From assembly GCA_047967505.1 (NCBI GenBank), contig CM106538.1: a stretch of DNA of 64,000 nucleotides; one strand, given 5' to 3'. Source of the stretch: Dipteris shenzhenensis. Lineage: Eukaryota; Polypodiophyta; Polypodiopsida; Gleicheniales. The position numbers were made by a program, and so were the translations under genes. This document shows positions 53,714-64,000 of this stretch, one piece after another. Every line of letters begins with the position of its first letter. The stretch's first letter is position 1. The notes under the pieces were generated by a model. The model searched no databases. It was not told the DNA's origin and saw only the letters and a program-made list of their open reading frames with translations.

Positions 53714-54815
53714 TGAGCAACTATTTAAGAGAATGTTTGCAATAGCCTTCGGTGTGGTCTTGTGAACATGGAAGAGTCAAAGAGATATAAGACAAGACGA
53801 CAAAAAAATAAGTCTAATAGGTTATGCGAGAAAGCCAACCAAACTCAAGCTTACATTTGCCGTAGACTGGCCCTTTAAATGTAGCTAATTGCCAGGAATC
53901 TAAGGGTGAAAATAGAAGTAAAACTAGACTAGTATTGAGCACTCAAATTGTTTATTAGTTAGGCAAATAAAGAGTGGTTGAAATAATCTTAGTCCACAAT
54001 TTGAGCATGTGACATGTGGCATGCTGACGTGGTAGACTGATGTGTCAGCCATGACATGTGGCATAGAAATATGGCAGCCCATGAGGTGGCATAGGACACG
54101 TGGTAGCCTGTGGGGACATGTGGAGGGCCCTGCATGAACAATGGCACTACTTGTCACTGCAGGAACTCGCAGTCCACCGATTTCCAAGGGAGCCATCCCT
54201 CTATACCAAATTGGGCACAATTTTCCATGTTTGAAGTGGCCCCTTCCCACATCTATAAAAGAAACACCCACCCCCCTCATTTGCACTCTCTCACTGCCCT
54301 TGCTGGTGCATACTCTCCTCCTCCTATAGCAGCTCCTCTATAGCAGTTGTCCTCTTCTGCACGCAACTGTAGCTCTGCAACAGCTCCTTCTACAGAAGCC
54401 CTTTTGTTGTAGCTCTGCAACTGCTTTTTCAGCAGCAGCCCTTCTGCAGCAGCGTCCGCCCTTTTGTAGCAGCTCCGCAACAGGCCCCTTCTGCAGCATC
54501 TCTGCAACTGCTCCTTCTGCAGCAGCCCCTTCTGTACTAGCAGCTCCTGCAGCGGCCATTCTGCAAGCTGTTTTCCCACACAGTCCTACAATGAAACACT
54601 TCCTATACACTCCTACTCTCTCCCAACATCTATACTCAAACTTGGAGGCAAATATGTAACAGATTCCCATTGTTTTCTATATAGCTTTTGAAGTTGCATT
54701 AGGGAACTAGAAGCAAACAGTTATGTTAAACCAGAATCTACTTTTCAAAGCATTGGTTAAGTGTTACCGATGTGTGGAGGTAGTTGTAATTGTGCAGGCA
54801 TCTTCCTTCAGGATT
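53714..54815 (+). repeat. Dispersed repeat R2, second copy
   Basis: Partner of 14960-16385: AGAGAATGTTTGCA near the left end and the GCAAGCTGTTTTCCCACA to GTGCAGGCAT blocks at the right end. The middle contains a promoter-like section and, at 54310-54550, a degenerate CTGCAGCAGC/AGCTCTGCAAC repeat. It is probably an LTR or a non-autonomous LTR element. Confidence 0.6.
54025..54261 (+). promoter_or_regulatory. Promoter-like region of R2: bZIP motifs and TATA
   Basis: TGACGTGG at 54025, ACACGTGG (G-box/ABRE core) at 54096 and several ACATGTGGCA words precede CTATAAAAG at 54253. The order and spacing fit a plant LTR promoter. Activity is inferred only. Confidence 0.45.
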
Positions 54816-54880
54816 GGAGAGCTAGGCTATCTATTAAGACACTGTTATGTATATGGACTTACTGCTCAGCCTTGAGCTTT

Positions 54881-54981
54881 ATATGTATACGTATACGCAT
54901 ACATATAGGTATACATATATGTATATGTATATGCATACGTATATGTATATTTATATGTAGAGGTATTCGTATAGGCTTACA

Positions 54982-55012
<31 letters not shown>

Positions 55013-55068
55013 GTATGCATATGTATATGTATATGTGTATGTATATGTATATGTATATGCATATGTAC

Positions 55069-55125
<57 letters not shown>

Positions 55126-55145
55126 CATATGCATATGCATTGATG
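54881..55145. repeat. (TATATG)n microsatellite
   Basis: About 260 bp of TATGTA-type hexamers with occasional C or G substitutions. Reading frames through it (Tyr-Val or His-Ile repeats) are artefacts. Confidence 0.95.
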
Positions 55146-55886
55146 ACAAGTTTGGAAGGCTTTGATAAAGATTTACTTCAATGCCTTAATCTTGTATCTC
55201 ATTGTAATAAAGAGCCTGGATAAGAGGGGAGGGGGGGGCTTTGCCCTTAGTCTTGTGTTCATCATTTCTCAAGCAATATTCTTCATTTTAGTTTCAATCT
55301 TTCAAATGTATGAAGTAAAGCAATATTTGCAATGTCATTGCAAGCCATCTTTCCCCTTCCCCTTTAAGAGAGCATGGAGATGTCTCATTTCATCCTTTTT
55401 GTTATCACTTAAAGGTCATCTTAGGGTAAAACCCCACAGGCTACACCTTTTGTGATGATATTTAAAATGTAATTTCTTGCATCTTTGATCTGTTTGGATG
55501 ATGAGATTCTTCTCCCATATACCACATCCTAAGAGTGTACAGTGGCTATTCGAATCCTAGCTTAAATGCTGAATCTCTAGCTGATTTGCATGCAAACAAG
55601 GTATCATCACCATAGAAAATCTTCAAGGACATTCTGAATTATGCAGTCTACAAATTTTCTTTTCAAAAGCAGACGAAATTTCTCAAACATTTTTTAAAAG
55701 AAGTCAGTTTGTTATTTTGAAGACACGTTTTCCTTTTTAAAATGACTACAATCACACAAGCAATGCTTTGTAGTCCTTTTTCAGGATGTGTATAGGAAGA
55801 TATTCTGGATTTTTTGTCGAACTTGCCTAGGCAGATATTCAAAGAAATTAGAGCAAACAGATCATGATAGAATTTTGTGCATACAG
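55146..55886. other. Sequence 5' of first visible dioxygenase exon
   Basis: AT-rich, intron-like. Near 55434-55462, GGCTACACCTTTTGTGATGA could be a worn piece of the exon that encodes GYTP in this gene family, but the frame is not clean. Otherwise nothing is recognised. Confidence 0.4.
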
Positions 55887-58800
55887 ATTTGCTGCCAGAT
55901 TGGAGGGAAACAATGGAGAGCTACCATGCTGAAGCCGTGTAAGTAGTACAATTAATAAGTGAAAGTACCACGCCAGCGCATTGTGCTCATTTTTTCTCAA
56001 AGAGATTATGCCTTTCACCTGATGGGAAAACCGTTTCATCTTCAAGGCCTTTCTAATGTTGTGCAATGTTCTTGACATGACACTTAAAATGATATGAAAT
56101 TTTTGCATATGCCAAGTAGTATTCTGTTGGATAAGCCATCTTTTCTTTCTGAGTGCCCACTGCCTATTGAGTGGACCACTCTTGATCTGTAGGAAATTGT
56201 GGGATTTTTAGTTCTCAATTGTGTGCTTTGTCAGTGATTTAGGAGTGCTCTGTCCTTCTCAGTCGATCAAGAGAACTGCATGTCTTTCAATATAGCATCG
56301 TTGGACCCAACTTGACTAGAGTTACATCTTGGCTACTTCAAAATGCGGCAGAGTTTGTAACATGACAAGACCTAGAAGCTAGGAGTCAATATGGCATCGA
56401 CAAGCCTTCTACCGAGTAACTGAGGTGTCCATACTACCTTACAACACATTTTGAGGTGCATTGGCTATAGTGCAACATGTTGGGCCATGGTTTAGTTTAG
56501 GGACCGCTTTAGGCTTCAACCCATATTCATAGCTCAACACAACCACATGGGTTAACTACATCAAAGCCCTCTAATAACCATTCCTAGGTCTGGCTATTTG
56601 ATTGTTCTTGAGTTTTTAAATGGTGTGGGGTTACCTACTTGGACACAATTATATCTGTGATACCACTAGTGAAGGGAAACTTGCTTCATTGAGATTATCT
56701 GGGAATTTGTGGATTTTGCCTCAATTACAATGGCAAACAATGATCTTTTTAGAATGCTTGCTGTAGAAGACAAGTTAGATGGTACCAACGACCCTCTGTG
56801 GCCCTACATGATGCACCATGTGTTGGTAGCCAAGAACTTGTGGAATATTTATTGCAGGTCTTGAGGTTAGACCTCCATCACAGGTACCTTCCCCACAACA
56901 TTTGTCACTATGGGTGGTGGCAATTGTATTGATTCTTCATTTTCCAGCACTACTACTCTTTTGCCTCCAACTCGGGAATAGTGCAGATGGGATGGCAAAG
57001 ATGCACAAGCTCATGCTTTGGTTGCGTTGCTAGTTAAAATAGTTGTAATTCCTCACATCAGGTCCTGCAAAACAACAAAGGATGCTTGGGATAAATTGGC
57101 CTCTTTATATCATATCCGCAATGAAGAAAGAGTTGCTGAAAATTGGATAGGCCACCATTGACGAAGTTTTGCTAGATAGCTAGATTGTGTCCACTACACT
57201 TCGTGACTCCTATAAGAAAGCATGGATGCCGATTTGACTAAAGTCTAGGACTTTGAGGAACATTTGGCCAACATTGATGAAGTTGTTCTAGATAGTTAGA
57301 TAGTGTCCATTGCACTGTTTTTGACTCCTATCAAGGGTTTGCAACCACTTTGAGGTTGCTGGCAATCGGCAATTGCAACCACCAATACCTTTGATTAGCT
57401 TGTCACTTTGTTGTTGCAAAAAGAGCAAAGCCGTGCAAAGCAGAATCGCTCTATCAATGATGATCAAGCATTTGCTACCCATCATAAGGGTTTGGAAAGA
57501 CAACAAAGTTATGTGGAAAACCCAAGAATGATCCTGGTAGGACTTCTGATGCCAATAAAATGCAGACAAGAAAAAGAAAAGATGCAACTACTACAAAAAG
57601 CCAGGACATGACATTTTAGAATGCAGGAAGTGCATTGAATTAAAAAAGAAGCAACAACAGTCTAGCTTTGCAATTATTTATGCTTCATTTTCACGTGAGA
57701 AGGATCTATATTGCTTATCATGATTGGGCTTTTGTTGTCACATAGTAAATCTTTCAGTTCATGATTCATGCAAGGCTGTCACTAATGCATTTAGTACTTG
57801 GTACTTTGATAGTGGTGCTTCCAAGCACACAACTCAATGCAAAAAGTTATTTCTTTCTTTAAATGATTCACCTGAGGGGAGCACGGTCACTTGTGCCAAT
57901 AAATGCTTCTTATGCCGTGAAAGGTATTGGCCGAGCTTACTTCAACACTTGGTGATCCAATCTCTCTTTAGGATGTTTTGTATTAGGAATTAAAAAGAAT
58001 CTCATATCCATTTCCGTTATTGCTATATTTGGACATAGAGATATTTTTAATGGTTACCATTGTGCCGTTTATGATTTTAAAATGGCTACACTATGCGATC
58101 ATCGGAACATGGACTAAAGGTCTTTACAGACTTGATGCCTATGAGAGAGAGATAGAAGTAGAAGCACTTGTAGTAGAGGATTCTGTTATTGCAGACATTC
58201 ATTTGTGGCATGAACATTTTGGGCATCTAAACTATGGGCCATGGCAGTTTGTTCAGGCAACACTTTCACAAAATATGGTGTTGATCTCCCCAAAATGCAT
58301 GCACTATCTAAACATGTTTGTGAGGGATGCTTACTTGGAAAAGTGCATTGGTTTTCCTTCCCTAAGGATGGAAGTGTTGGTGCAGCTCACAAGTTGCATT
58401 TAGTTCATAGTAATGTGTGTGGTCCAATACAAGACAGCATGTATTGGTGGATATCTATATTTTGTCTCTTTTGTGGATGACTTCACCCGTCATACTTGGT
58501 TTCATCCATTAAAATCCAAGTCAGAGGTCTTTGTATGCTTCAAACACTTTCACCGAGTATGAAAGTGGACACAAGCTGGTAACACTCTGGACTGACTGGA
58601 GAGGGGGGGGGGTGAATATATGTCCCGAGAGTTTGCTGATTCTTAGAATTCCTGGTATAATTGATCAATGTAATGTTACCATACATACCACACTACAACA
58701 TGGTGTTGCAGAACGCAAAATAGAACTTTGATGGAGATGGCACAGTGCATGATGGAGGGAAAGTCTTTGCCCAACAAATTTTGGTTGGATGCCATTATGT

Positions 58801-61800
58801 GCACAAATTTTTACTTGAGCAGGTCAACAACCAGGGCATTGAAGATTACTCCTTGTGAGGCATGCACACGTCGTAGCCATTCATTTCACACTTGAGAGTG
58901 TTTGGATGCCTTGTTTATGAACATGTTCCATCTCAATTATGGCTCAAGCTTGAGGACAAGGCACTTAAGTGCATCTTCATTGGTTACAATTCAGAAAGCA
59001 AAGTCTTATACCAGCCAAGTATTGGGAAGCTTATTATCAACAGAGATATTGTCATTGCTGAAATTTTTGTTATGCCATTGTTGGACTGTCAAAAACAGCC
59101 AACCATTATTTCTTCTGATGTTTTTAATACATTGCTGCCCTTGTTCCAGTCTGCTGCAGACTTTGATGGGTCTGTGGAGGCTCCAACTCGGCCACTAGCC
59201 GGTGACTTACAACCACAAAAAGATTTTGATTTTCACCCTGAATTCCCCCATATTAATTAGGCTACCAAGTGACCAAAGAGAGGGCTGTTATAAGGCAACA
59301 AAAAATAGTCCCTAGATGGCTGTTAGATACATTGAAGGACAGCAAACAGGCTGAGCCTTTGTCTACCTGCAGCTTCTCGTCACATGCAAGGACAGTTAGT
59401 GGAGTTTGTATTTCTTGCTACAGCTTGCAATTAAGAGCCACTGTGTCACAAGGATGCCTTTGATAGCAAGGATTGGATGAATGCCTTGAAGTCTGAGTTA
59501 GGTTGAATTCATCACAATGATTTTCCTGATGCTAAGTGTGCTATACGCACAAGCCCGTTTTGTTGCAAAAGGTTATGCTCAGCAATAGGGCATTGATTTT
59601 AAGGAGGCATTCACACTCACTTCACGCATTTCTACTATCAGTTGTGTCATTGCTATTGCAGCCCATCATCATTGGCAAGTGCATCTAAATCACTTTCCTT
59701 CATGGAGATTTGTATGAGGAGGTGTATCTCACTCAGCTTCTTGATTTTTTTTTGCAAAAAAATACTTATATTAAGTATGAAAGAAAACCGCAAGAGCAAA
59801 GCTCAATGTGGATTACGCATGAGAAAAAACCAAAGCTCAAAAAGAGCTAGCAAATAACCAGGGTTGAAGCTGAAAATGCCATGTCAACCCTGAAGCAGAC
59901 TCAGAGAAGAAATGCGATCCCCTCGATACTCTGGAAAAAATGTTCCTCCTAGCAGAGGTTCTCTCGATGACCCCTGCATACTCTAGATGGTCTTCAAGGT
60001 ATGTATAGTATCAGTCCATAATGGCCAATGTCTGAGACGGGTGAACCTGGGATCCATCCAATATGTCTTTAGGTCTGGCTCTCCAAATATGCATGCTGCA
60101 ATACTAGCCAAAATCTCCCATGAAGTATCTACATACCTGCTCAGCTCCTCTCTCCTACCCGTGATCATCCTGCTCTCTTTCTCTCTCTGATTCCAGCCGG
60201 TCTTATGATCAATAAATTATGATCATCCCACTCGTTAATTATGATCAATAAATGGTCAACTTATGCTTTGACTTTGGAATATTTACAGCTTGGTGACATC
60301 CTCTTGGCTTCTATTCAGTTGACCTCAACTGAAAAGCTTCCTTGTAAACATCCAAAAGCTGTGGATGATCAGACAACATGTCCTCATCCATCCACTTGGC
60401 ATCCAATGCCGAATAATTCTTGAATTTTACAAGATACTTGTAAAATTCCTTGCCCAGAGGGCCCTTGCGTACAGTATGGCACACAATCTGCTCTGGCTGA
60501 AGGAAACCATGAGAGCTTAGTGTGGTTACAAGTTTGGGACATTAATGGATAGTCCCACATTTAGTAGAGTAGTATCATAGGTAAAAGGGCTATGGCCTAT
60601 GGTTAGGCCTACGCCTAGGCAATAGTTTAAGGGGTGCATTGGTAAGGCTCCAAGTGGGCATAAAGTAATGGATAATAGTTGGACACGTGGCACCCATAAG
60701 AGACCCGAATGGCAATCATTCGGCTTAGGGGTGGGTTCTAGAGAGAGCTTCATCTCTCTCAAGAGGTTTCAAGAGACGAAACCATGAGAGAGTGTGACGG
60801 TGGAGCAAGAGAACCCGAGGCTGGGTGTACATGAGAAGAAAGCCCTCTATGCTGAATTGATGGTTTTTACATTGGGAGACATTAATAGATGCTTATCCTT
60901 ATCTTTTTACGTTTTTCATGTCATTAGATTGAACAAATAGCCTTCAAGACTATTATATTCTTTTCTACTGAAGCGCCTTCTGCCGTGTCAACGCTTAAAT
61001 ATTTAAGGTATGCTCAAAATCTTCATTTAGGATTTTAGCAGCTGTTGTAAGTGTGTCTTCTCTCTTTGATGTGATGACATAAGATGCACAAGTGAACCTT
61101 CATGTGTCTTTTGGCAATATCAAGCAATGGACTCCAGCGTATTCCATGAATGATGGTTTTGACAGCTCAAATATTTGTGAGAAAAATTTTGAGCTCGTAC
61201 ATGATTTTGTTTGTGTTGTGGGTTTTTCATTTTTTCTGAAAAATATCCTTCTATTAATTAATAATTGAAAAAAGAAAATACAAGCAAATTCCTGCAAGGG
61301 TTCACAAATCTGAGCAGAACTTAAACTTTGATTCCACATTATTCATAAGATTGCAATATTTTGGCTAGGTGAATGATAAATCATCTTGATTCAGGTAGCT
61401 TGAGGTAGTAAATAATTATCTCATGTCCTTTCATCTCTGTTCACATTGGTGACTTTCCAGGCAGGCATTGATGCTATCTGTTCTTTGATTCTTATAGCTA
61501 TGTGTTCCAGGCAGGCATTAATTCTTATAGCCATCTGTTCTTGACCCTTCATATTGAAAGATTTGACCTGGGGCTGTGAGTTATTCCATTCTCAGGAGAC
61601 AATTAAGTGGTTTCTTTCTTGATTTAAAATGTAAAAAGTAGCATTCTGCATGACTTGGATGTTCTCATTATCAGTTCTGTAAGACAATCCATTGTTTTAA
61701 TCTCTGATTTTGGGTAAGTAGCTGCATGTTTGGCTTACCAATCAATCTGGCCATATTTTCTCCTGCAGGTTTCTACCGTGTATATCTAACCTGGACATTC

Positions 61801-62376
61801 TGCTCATTGCTTACTTTTCTTCATTCTCAATAGGAAGGTGGCGAAGAAGCTAGGCAAACTGATTGCATTGGCTTTGGGTATGGGGGCAGACTTTTTTGAG
61901 AAGCCAGGAACGATGGATGATCCTATGGCCGTTTTACGCTTACTTCATTATTCAGGTTTCTCTTTAAGAATGTTTTTTCCTAATGTCTGAATCAAGCAAC
62001 TTTGTAAATGAAATGTTTTCAACAAGAGTTCTTGTAACACATATGAGTGGAATTCAGTAGTAGGCAGATTCTTTTCCTTTGAGCTCACCAGGGCTACCTC
62101 TGTAGGAGAAGTATCGAATCCAGAAAATGGAATATATGGCGCTGGGGCTCACTCAGATTATGGCCTACTTACCCTTCTTGCAACTGATGGCACTCCTGGC
62201 CTTCAAGTAAATGCGAAGTCTGTCAATCTGGCATTTTCTTTTAACAGTTTATAATGATTACATCTGAGTGGGACGTGGGTCTCATGGATTGGCCATGTAC
62301 TCTATTGCAATCCACAGATCTGCAAGGAGAAACATGCGGAGCCACAAGTTTGGGAGAGTGTGCAAACTTTGGAAGA
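55887..62376 (+). CDS. 2-oxoglutarate/Fe(II) dioxygenase gene, partial, four exons
   Basis: Encodes the core of a soluble 2-oxoglutarate- and Fe(II)-dependent oxygenase. Exons: 55887-55938 ([17 protein letters not shown]), 61834-61955 ([17 protein letters not shown] and [11 protein letters not shown]), 62106-62206 ([19 protein letters not shown] and [14 protein letters not shown]) and 62318-62376 ([19 protein letters not shown]). All introns are GT-AG, and codon phase matches at each of the three junctions. HSD (62150-62158) gives the first two iron ligands. The last His and the 2-oxoglutarate Arg lie in exons not found here. From memory, it resembles plant enzymes of the At1g35190 group. The first intron (5.9 kb) is full of transposon remnants. 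The 5' exons, the next 3' exon (expected GAFIVNLGD) and the start codon are not visible, so it could be an active gene with huge introns or a fragment. Confidence 0.85.
56730..59745 (+). pseudogene. Copia gag-pol remnant inside the intron
   Basis: Gag start: [20 protein letters not shown] and [20 protein letters not shown] (UBN2/DUF4219 type), broken by stops. Protease: [14 protein letters not shown] at about 57800. GAG-pre-integrase: [12 protein letters not shown] near 58205. Integrase pieces: [34 protein letters not shown], then [13 protein letters not shown] and [13 protein letters not shown] (58892-59260 frame). RT start: [32 protein letters not shown] near 59545-59700, where it breaks off. 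No LTR was recognised on either side. It is an old copy in the same orientation as the host gene. Confidence 0.82.
59746..60195 (-). pseudogene. LINE 3' end, minus strand
   Basis: On the plus strand it starts with a poly-T run (59747-59755), which is a poly(A) tail on the minus strand. The minus frame 59983-60168 has [13 protein letters not shown] and [11 protein letters not shown], similar in layout to WEIISSITGWHIW and SEIIHTLRG near the end of the LINE ORF2 at 11400-11600. It terminates the Copia remnant, so it probably inserted there. Confidence 0.45.
60200..60505 (-). pseudogene. Chromovirus pol end and LTR start, inverted
   Basis: The reverse complement closely follows 17840-18115: the KGP and [23 protein letters not shown] chromodomain words in the coding part (60505 down to 60310), then the polypurine tract and the LTR beginning (60300 down to 60200). 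It is a second member of the same chromovirus family, truncated on both sides. Confidence 0.75.
60506..61833. other. Remaining intron sequence, unassigned
   Basis: AT-rich, intron-like sequence with no coding frame that I recognise. The word TCCAGGCAGGCATT occurs twice (61458 and 61507), with nearby TCTGTTCTT. Confidence 0.4.
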
Positions 62377-63690
62377 GTAAGTATACATTTTTGCTACTTA
62401 CATTGGCAGTTCTTTTTACAGAAATTGAGTTTCCTAACAGCTGAAACAGATGCATGAAATATGCAATGTTTCTCACCCCATAGAGCGCGATATACACAAG
62501 TTAGTCTCGGCTAATGGATAAAGTTTTTAAAAAACGGCCAGGAAAGTGGTTGGTGCCGTCATATAAGCTGAAAATCGTGATCTTATCTTTGTAAGAATGC
62601 TACACTTAGAAGTCGTGTGTTCTGTGGTTATATGAGTGGTATTTCCAAAGCTAATGGACTGACTGTGTGGATGATGGGAATACTTTGCCCTTGGAATGTG
62701 CCAATCTGTGATGTGACTGAACATCTCCAGGCCAAGTCTCTTGGGATGGCAATATTTACGTTGAGAGCAACTGTTGGTTATCTACAGTACTGCTGCTGCT
62801 CTCTGAGCTCATTGCCAAGTCCAGAACGTGACCCTCGAGACATGGTAGGGCAGCTCATTTCGAGGAAAGTTGAAGTTCCAAAAAATCTGACGATCTCCCC
62901 TATGCCCTGCATTCCAACTGCCCTATGCTCTGCATCCCAAGAAACCATGATTTTGTCTCTTAACGGCTCTTTTGCTATGAAAGTTCCACTTTGCTGCAGT
63001 TGCTGGTAACTGGTGTCCAGAAAGTTTTTGTGAGGCTATTGTTGGTCACTCTGTGCACAGTTAGATTAGCGTAAATTCCAAGTTGTTAGTGTGCCAGGTG
63101 AAGACTTGCAAGCCCATTACTTAACAATGTGATTATCAATGCAGTTATGTAAGAGTGTCATGAGCAAACTTTTGGGGCTTCAATTCTGGAGAACCCTGCT
63201 ACAATCTCCAATAAAATCTGACCAGGGGCTGATCTTTAAAGCGAGGAGGGCACAACAAAGAGTGATTTTGAAATGAGTGAGGCATGGGAATCAGTCTAGA
63301 ATGTACACAGATGCCCTAATCAATAATGTAGGAACTCAAAAAAGATGATGGCACATGAGAAACGGATTTATAGTATTAAAAATGTTCAGAAGATCAAAGC
63401 AAGACCGTTGGCAAAGGGCTGTAGCTAGGTTGACGGTGTAGGCTACCTTGGAACCGTTGCTCTTGTGGCAAACTCGTAGAATAGCAGGACAGGAGCTGGA
63501 TGCAAAGTGTCTTGGGAAGATCATTGTGCAGAAGACAGGGCTCTTTAACTTATCTTGCATTCTTTTGTAGGCTTCTGATGCTTGTTTATAATGTGGAAAA
63601 TATGGTGGTACCGGATTTTGTCATGTTGAGAGGGATATCAGCATATGTGGGGGTTATGGGGTTTTTTCTTAATCATAAGGAGAGAAGCAC
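62377..63690. other. Sequence 3' of last visible dioxygenase exon
   Basis: Starts with the splice donor GTAAGT. I looked for the next expected exon (GAFIVNLGDMLERW-like) and did not find it. The 130-codon frame at 62617-63009 has no motif I know. Confidence 0.4.
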
Positions 63691-63699
63691 TGCACTCCC

Positions 63700-63950
63700 T
63701 GGCTGCTTCAGGCCTGCTCCACCTCCCTTATCCCCCCTCGACAGCCCTGCTCCACCCCCCTAGCCCCCCCCTTGACAGCCCTGCTCCACATCTGCCCCGT
63801 TCCACCTCCCCTTTCCGCTCCTCTCTGCCTGTCTTTCACCCACTCCATTCCCCGCCTTCCCTTCTCTGCATTTCTGCTCTCCCTGATGCCCCCTCTCTGT
63901 CCCTTTTTTGACACTTTTAGTCGCCTCCCCCCCCCCCCCCCCCCCGGGTC
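63700..63950 (+). repeat. C-rich block, possibly another LINE leader
   Basis: Pyrimidine-rich repeats (GACAGCCCTGCTCCACC-like) ending in a run of about 19 C (63928-63946). Composition and style resemble the LINE leaders at 4660 and 20538. The window ends before any ORF1 could be seen. Confidence 0.45.
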
Positions 63951-64000
63951 TACTGCAAACAGTCTAGGGGCCATCAGCCTCCATGCAAGGTCCCCACCTG

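Larger units (their letters stand above)
55939..61833 (+). other. 5.9 kb intron of dioxygenase gene, transposon-filled
   Basis: Starts GTAAGT and ends TAG. It contains a Copia remnant (56730-59745), a LINE 3' end (59746-60195, minus) and a chromovirus tail (60200-60505, minus). The exons on both sides join in frame (GT + G, Val), which supports the intron call. Confidence 0.75.

Noticed and set aside
54859-55223. Tyr-Val and His-Ile repeat proteins
   Set aside because: Pure translation of the TATATG microsatellite in different frames.
56655-56668. TGATACCA near the Copia gag start as a primer site
   Set aside because: It is the reverse complement of the expected site and lies on the wrong strand for the downstream gag; probably chance.
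62617-63009. 130-codon frame as the next dioxygenase exon
   Set aside because: It does not contain the expected GAFIVNLGD, second iron-binding His or RxS motif, and no repeat family is recognisable.

Overview
The window looks like intergenic and intronic DNA from a land plant with a large, repeat-rich nuclear genome. The evidence is Ty1/Copia and Ty3/Gypsy chromovirus-type elements with plant-style primer sites, LINEs with plant-type ORF1 (DUF4283 plus zinc knuckle) and zf-RVT tails, W-box and ABRE-like motifs in LTRs, and one spliced plant-type 2-oxoglutarate/Fe(II) dioxygenase gene. The mixture of LINE types hints at a seed-free vascular plant such as a fern or lycophyte. That is inference from memory of such genomes and is not tested here. 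No bacterial gene, tRNA, rRNA or CRISPR array was recognised.

Layout. 1-2.0 kb: an internally deleted Copia element. 4.4-12.5 kb: a decayed Copia gag gene split by an almost intact 7.3 kb LINE (4560-11872) with a 15 bp target-site duplication. Its ORF1 and ORF2 overlap by ATGA, its leader is C-rich, and its 3' UTR carries two perfect hairpins. 12.7-20.4 kb: LINE and LTR fragments of several families, a 42 bp minisatellite, a chromovirus tail with a W-box-rich LTR, and an orphan LINE ORF1-like reading frame. 20.5-26.2 kb: a decayed relative of the first LINE, the tail of a second LINE family, and a decayed Gypsy pol. 27.3-40.5 kb: Gypsy element B, interrupted by Gypsy element A (27667-34117, 5 bp duplication TGGAC) and by a 5'-truncated minus-strand LINE. 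40.5-53.7 kb: Gypsy element C, interrupted by element D of the same family (42322-50072). 53.7-54.8 kb: a dispersed repeat (R2) seen also at 15.0-16.4 kb. 55.9-62.4 kb: four phase-compatible exons of a dioxygenase gene. Its 5.9 kb intron holds a Copia remnant, a LINE 3' end and an inverted chromovirus tail. The last 300 bases are C-rich and may begin another LINE.

How the parts relate. The architecture is repeated nesting: LINE into Copia, Gypsy A into Gypsy B, LINE into Gypsy B, Gypsy D into Gypsy C, and several elements into one host intron. Most reading frames carry stops or frameshifts. The cleanest are the LINE ORF1 (intact) and ORF2 (one net frameshift near 8165-8190), the integrase of element A, and the orphan ORF1-like frame at 19234-20130. 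Domain calls rest on motifs read by eye; no database search was possible.
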